DNA of 64,000 nucleotides, taken from JAXGXJ01 sp963829545. Its GTDB lineage: Bacteria > Actinomycetota > Thermoleophilia > RBG-16-64-13. A model generated the notes under the pieces. It worked only from the letters and a program-made list of their open reading frames with translations. It was not told where the DNA came from and did not search any database. How positions within the stretch are numbered: the first letter of the stretch is position 1; every line of letters starts with the position of its first letter. Location: positions 62,001-126,000 of the forward strand of contig CAWHIX010000007.1 in assembly GCA_963829545.1 (NCBI GenBank), read 5' to 3'. Shown piece after piece: positions 61,572-64,000 of the stretch. Position numbers and translations under genes: made by a program.

Positions 61572-63394
61572 TCACGGCAACGCCTTCGCCTGCCGTACTG
61601 GCTGCCGGGCTTTCCTTCACCTATGCGACGCGGAAAGACCCGGCGCTCGTCGACCTGAACTTCTCGTTCCGGCCGGGGGAGACCGTGCTGGTACTCGGTC
61701 CCAGTGGCTCGGGCAAGAGCACCCTCACGCTGTGCCTGGATGGACTCATCCCTCATCTCGTCGAGGGCGACTACGCAGGCGAGGTCGTGGTGGCGGGGCT
61801 GGTGGTAGGGGACACCCCGGTGCATCTGCTGGCCCAGGAGACCGGCCTGGTCTTTCAGGATCCCGACTCCCAGTTCTGCACGCTCACCGTTGAGGATGAG
61901 ATCGCCTTCGGCCTGGAGAACCTTCGCCGGCCTCCGCTCGAGATGGAGACGGCCATCGACGCTGCGCTGGAAGCCGTTGGTCTGGCCGGCTTCAGGCAGC
62001 GGCTCCTGGGCTCCCTGTCGGGGGGCGAAAAGCAGAGGGTCGCCATCGCTTCGGTGCTGGCCATGGGCCCGCGGGTGCTGGTGCTCGACGAGCCCTCCGC
62101 CAATCTCGATCCCCACGCCACCGTGGAACTCTTCGCTCTGCTGCGCCGGCTGGCCGCCGACCGGCGACACACTCTCGTCATCATCGAGCACAAGCTCGAT
62201 CAGATCATCGAATGGATAGACACGGTCTTGGTGCTCGCGCCGGGAGGCAGACTCCTCTATGAGGGCGACCCTCGCCCGGCCTTCTACGAGCGGGCACGTG
62301 ATCTGGAAGCCGTGGGCGTGTGGCGGCCGCAGACCTCGGAACTGGTGCAGGCCTTGCGCATCGCCGGCTGGGAGGTGGCCGGGAGCCCCCTGGGCGTGCG
62401 GGAGACGGCCACTGCGCTGGCGGCCACTCCGGGGCTGCTCGCCCGCCTGCGGACGGGGCAGCCCGCGCGTCTGGCGCCCGAGCGCGGCGCGCGAAGCGGC
62501 CCTCCCCTGCTGAGGGTCGAGCACCTCAGCTACCGCTATCCCGACGGTCACCCGGCGCTGACCGACGTATCGCTGTCCATCGAGCAGGACGACTTCCTGG
62601 CCATCGTGGGCGAGAACGGAGCCGGCAAGACCACGTTGGCTTCGCTTCTGAGCGGCGTCGTGGTTGCTCCTCCTCGGTCTGTGTTCCTGGAGGGGGAGGA
62701 CGTGGCCGGCATGCCCGGCTGGGCCGTAAGCGACCGGGTGGGATACGTATTCCAGAATCCCGAGCACCAGTTCGTGACCGACTCAGTGTTCGACGAGCTG
62801 GCTTTCAGCGTCTCCCCCGAGGGCGGCCGACGTAGGGCGGAGCGCCTGAGCGCAGCTCAGCGCGCTCTCGTGGAGGGCTGGCTGGAGCGACTGGGTCTTC
62901 TGCCGCTGGCGGAAGCCAACCCCTTCTCCCTCAGCCAGGGCCAGAAGCGTCGCCTGAGCGTGGCCGCGATGCTCATCCGTGGCCAGTCGGCGCTCATCCT
63001 CGACGAGCCCACTCTCGGCCAAGACGAGTTGCAGTCCGACCGTCTGATGGCCATGATGCATGAACTGCGCTCGGAGGGGCGAGCTATCGCCATGGTGACC
63101 CACGACATGCGTCTGGTGACCGAGCACGCCGACCGGCTGCTGGTTCTGAGCAAGGGTCGGTTGGTCTTCCAGGGGTCGCCGAGCGAGTTCTTCGCCCGAC
63201 CCGACGAGGTCGAGGCTGCCGGGCTGGAGATGCCCTCACCCGGCAAGGTCAGCGCCGTGCTGACCGAAGAGGAAGGCATCGCCAACGGCCTGCATACCAT
63301 CGCGGCCTTTGTAGCGGCGGCCGGCCCAGGGCCTTCCCTGCGGTCCGGCCCCCGCACCGACGAAGCCGCCAGCCAGGGTCGGGCCGAGGTATGA
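61568..63394 (+). CDS. ykoD: ECF transporter double ATPase YkoD (inferred CTG start)
   Basis: One polypeptide of about 608 residues carries two ABC ATPase domains. The first has VLGPSGSGKSTL, Q-loop FQDPDSQFC, LSGGEKQRV and VLVLDEPSANLD. The second has VGENGAGKTTL, FQNPEHQFV, LSQGQKRRL and ALILDEPTLGQD. Energises YkoE/YkoC. The first ATPase needs residues upstream of GTG 61685 (AAGLSFTYATRKDPALVDLNFSFRPGE), but no ATG, GTG or TTG occurs there in frame. A CTG at 61568, overlapping the ykoE stop as CTGA and just after GGAGG, is the likely start. Confidence 0.9.
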   Translation: MITATPSPAVLAAGLSFTYATRKDPALVDLNFSFRPGETVLVLGPSGSGKSTLTLCLDGLIPHLVEGDYAGEVVVAGLVVGDTPVHLLAQETGLVFQDPDSQFCTLTVEDEIAFGLENLRRPPLEMETAIDAALEAVGLAGFRQRLLGSLSGGEKQRVAIASVLAMGPRVLVLDEPSANLDPHATVELFALLRRLAADRRHTLVIIEHKLDQIIEWIDTVLVLAPGGRLLYEGDPRPAFYERARDLEAVGVWRPQTSELVQALRIAGWEVAGSPLGVRETATALAATPGLLARLRTGQPARLAPERGARSGPPLLRVEHLSYRYPDGHPALTDVSLSIEQDDFLAIVGENGAGKTTLASLLSGVVVAPPRSVFLEGEDVAGMPGWAVSDRVGYVFQNPEHQFVTDSVFDELAFSVSPEGGRRRAERLSAAQRALVEGWLERLGLLPLAEANPFSLSQGQKRRLSVAAMLIRGQSALILDEPTLGQDELQSDRLMAMMHELRSEGRAIAMVTHDMRLVTEHADRLLVLSKGRLVFQGSPSEFFARPDEVEAAGLEMPSPGKVSAVLTEEEGIANGLHTIAAFVAAAGPGPSLRSGPRTDEAASQGRAEV

Positions 63395-64000
63395 CCACCG
63401 CGTTGCCAGACGCCGCTCGGCCGACGGTCTCCGCGCAGGATGCCGCCCGACCGCCGGTCGCTCCCGCCGCTCCGTCAGCCGCCGCCCGAGGCGACAGCTG
63501 GCTGGAGCGCCGCAACCCGGTCATCAAGCTGCTGGCCGTCGTCCTCGTCGCCCTCACGCTCACCTTTGTCTTCGATCCGGTGACCCCGGCCGTCATCTTC
63601 GTCATCACCCTGCTGGCCGGGCGTCTGTTCGGACGCCTCTCCTTCGGCAGCCAGTTGAGGCCCCTTGCCATCTTCCTCGTGGCCGGGGTGGCCATCCTCT
63701 TGGCCAACATCCTCTTCAACAAGGAGAACGCCACCGCTGCGGCGCTCTTCTATCTGGGGCCTGTCAAGGTGACCGTCCCCGCGCTGTGGGCGGCCGCCAC
63801 CCTATGGCTGAGGCTGCTCTGCTTCGCGCTCCTCTCGCTGGTGTTCGTCAAGACCACCCCGCCCCAGCGTCTCCTTCTCAGTCTCGTCCACCAACTCCAT
63901 CTCAACTACCGGGTCGCCTACGGGACCATGGTGGGATATCGGATGCTGCCCATCTTCCAGCAGGACTACCGCACCATCAGGGCCGCTCAGCGTGTTCGCG
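63391..64000 (+). CDS. ykoC: ECF transporter T component YkoC, cut by the window end
   Basis: The ATG overlaps the ykoD stop (ATGA). The 203 residues visible start with an Ala/Pro-rich cytoplasmic stretch. Transmembrane segments with LERRNPVIKLLAVVLVALTLTFVFDPVTP, ILLANILFNKEN and WLRLLCFALLSLVFVKTTPPQRLLLSLVHQ follow, as in EcfT/CbiQ proteins. The coupling helices near the C-terminus begin at YRMLPIFQQDYRTIRAAQR just before the window ends. It would couple the double ATPase YkoD to YkoE. Confidence 0.9.
   Translation, partial: MTTALPDAARPTVSAQDAARPPVAPAAPSAAARGDSWLERRNPVIKLLAVVLVALTLTFVFDPVTPAVIFVITLLAGRLFGRLSFGSQLRPLAIFLVAGVAILLANILFNKENATAAALFYLGPVKVTVPALWAAATLWLRLLCFALLSLVFVKTTPPQRLLLSLVHQLHLNYRVAYGTMVGYRMLPIFQQDYRTIRAAQRVR

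Overview
The window is a GC-rich, gene-dense stretch of a bacterial chromosome. Most genes lie on the + strand in long operons with ATGA or GTGA overlaps, and GTG and TTG starts are frequent. FAD-dependent thymidylate synthase (ThyX), two pyruvate:ferredoxin oxidoreductases, an Eis-like acetyltransferase, LytR-CpsA-Psr proteins and an anaerobe-type gene set suggest a deep-branching anaerobic member of the Actinomycetota. That placement is an inference from gene content, not a phylogeny. No phage, CRISPR array, rRNA or tRNA was seen.

Layout. 1-8.3 kb: the end of a CCA-adding enzyme, a small MITE-like element, then rpmE, thyX, a DUF1385 protein, prfA, a prmC-sua5 fusion, rpiB, glyA and a dCMP deaminase. 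The last two and thyX together supply dTMP. 8.3-15.6 kb: a complete F-type ATP synthase operon (two small accessory membrane proteins, then a, c, b, delta, alpha, gamma, beta, epsilon) behind a good sigma-70-type promoter. 15.6-20.4 kb: murA and two tandem LytR-CpsA-Psr wall-attachment proteins. 20.4-25.3 kb: a degenerate purine nucleoside phosphorylase-like protein, ahcY, mtnA, a sugar-nucleotidyltransferase and comF. 25.4-34.5 kb: hpf, secA, prfB (with its programmed +1 frameshift), ftsE, ftsX, an M23 murein hydrolase and a ctpA-type protease. 34.5-43.4 kb: rsmE, HIT, yqeY, phoH, a 7TM-HD phosphodiesterase, ybeY, a DgkA-PAP2 fusion, a dead cytidine deaminase, an acetyltransferase, deoC and recO. 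43.7-59.7 kb: two paralogous PFOR genes enclosing guaB (minus strand), a HAD/CoA-binding/arfB group, a methyltransferase, eis, and a tetR-mmpL efflux pair with an operator. 59.8-64 kb: a TPP riboswitch, thiN and a ykoFEDC thiamine-precursor ECF transporter, cut by the window end.

The most unusual signal is a family of four long hairpins (43407-43472, 47393-47458, 47542-47618, 59743-59814). They share a conserved central core (TCCAGCTGCG ... CGATTCTTCC), while their 17-23 bp arms differ in sequence between copies but stay almost perfectly complementary within each copy. Three sit immediately after a stop codon, in the same orientation as the gene they follow. The fourth abuts the promoter of the TPP-riboswitch operon. 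I do not recognise this as any named element.

Six genes (cca, mtnA, the nucleotidyltransferase, ctpA and both PFOR genes) are each interrupted by one reading-frame break, always in the +1 direction. Comparison of the two PFOR copies shows that one break is a single inserted base. Single-base assembly insertions are the simplest explanation, and these genes are annotated here over their full span.
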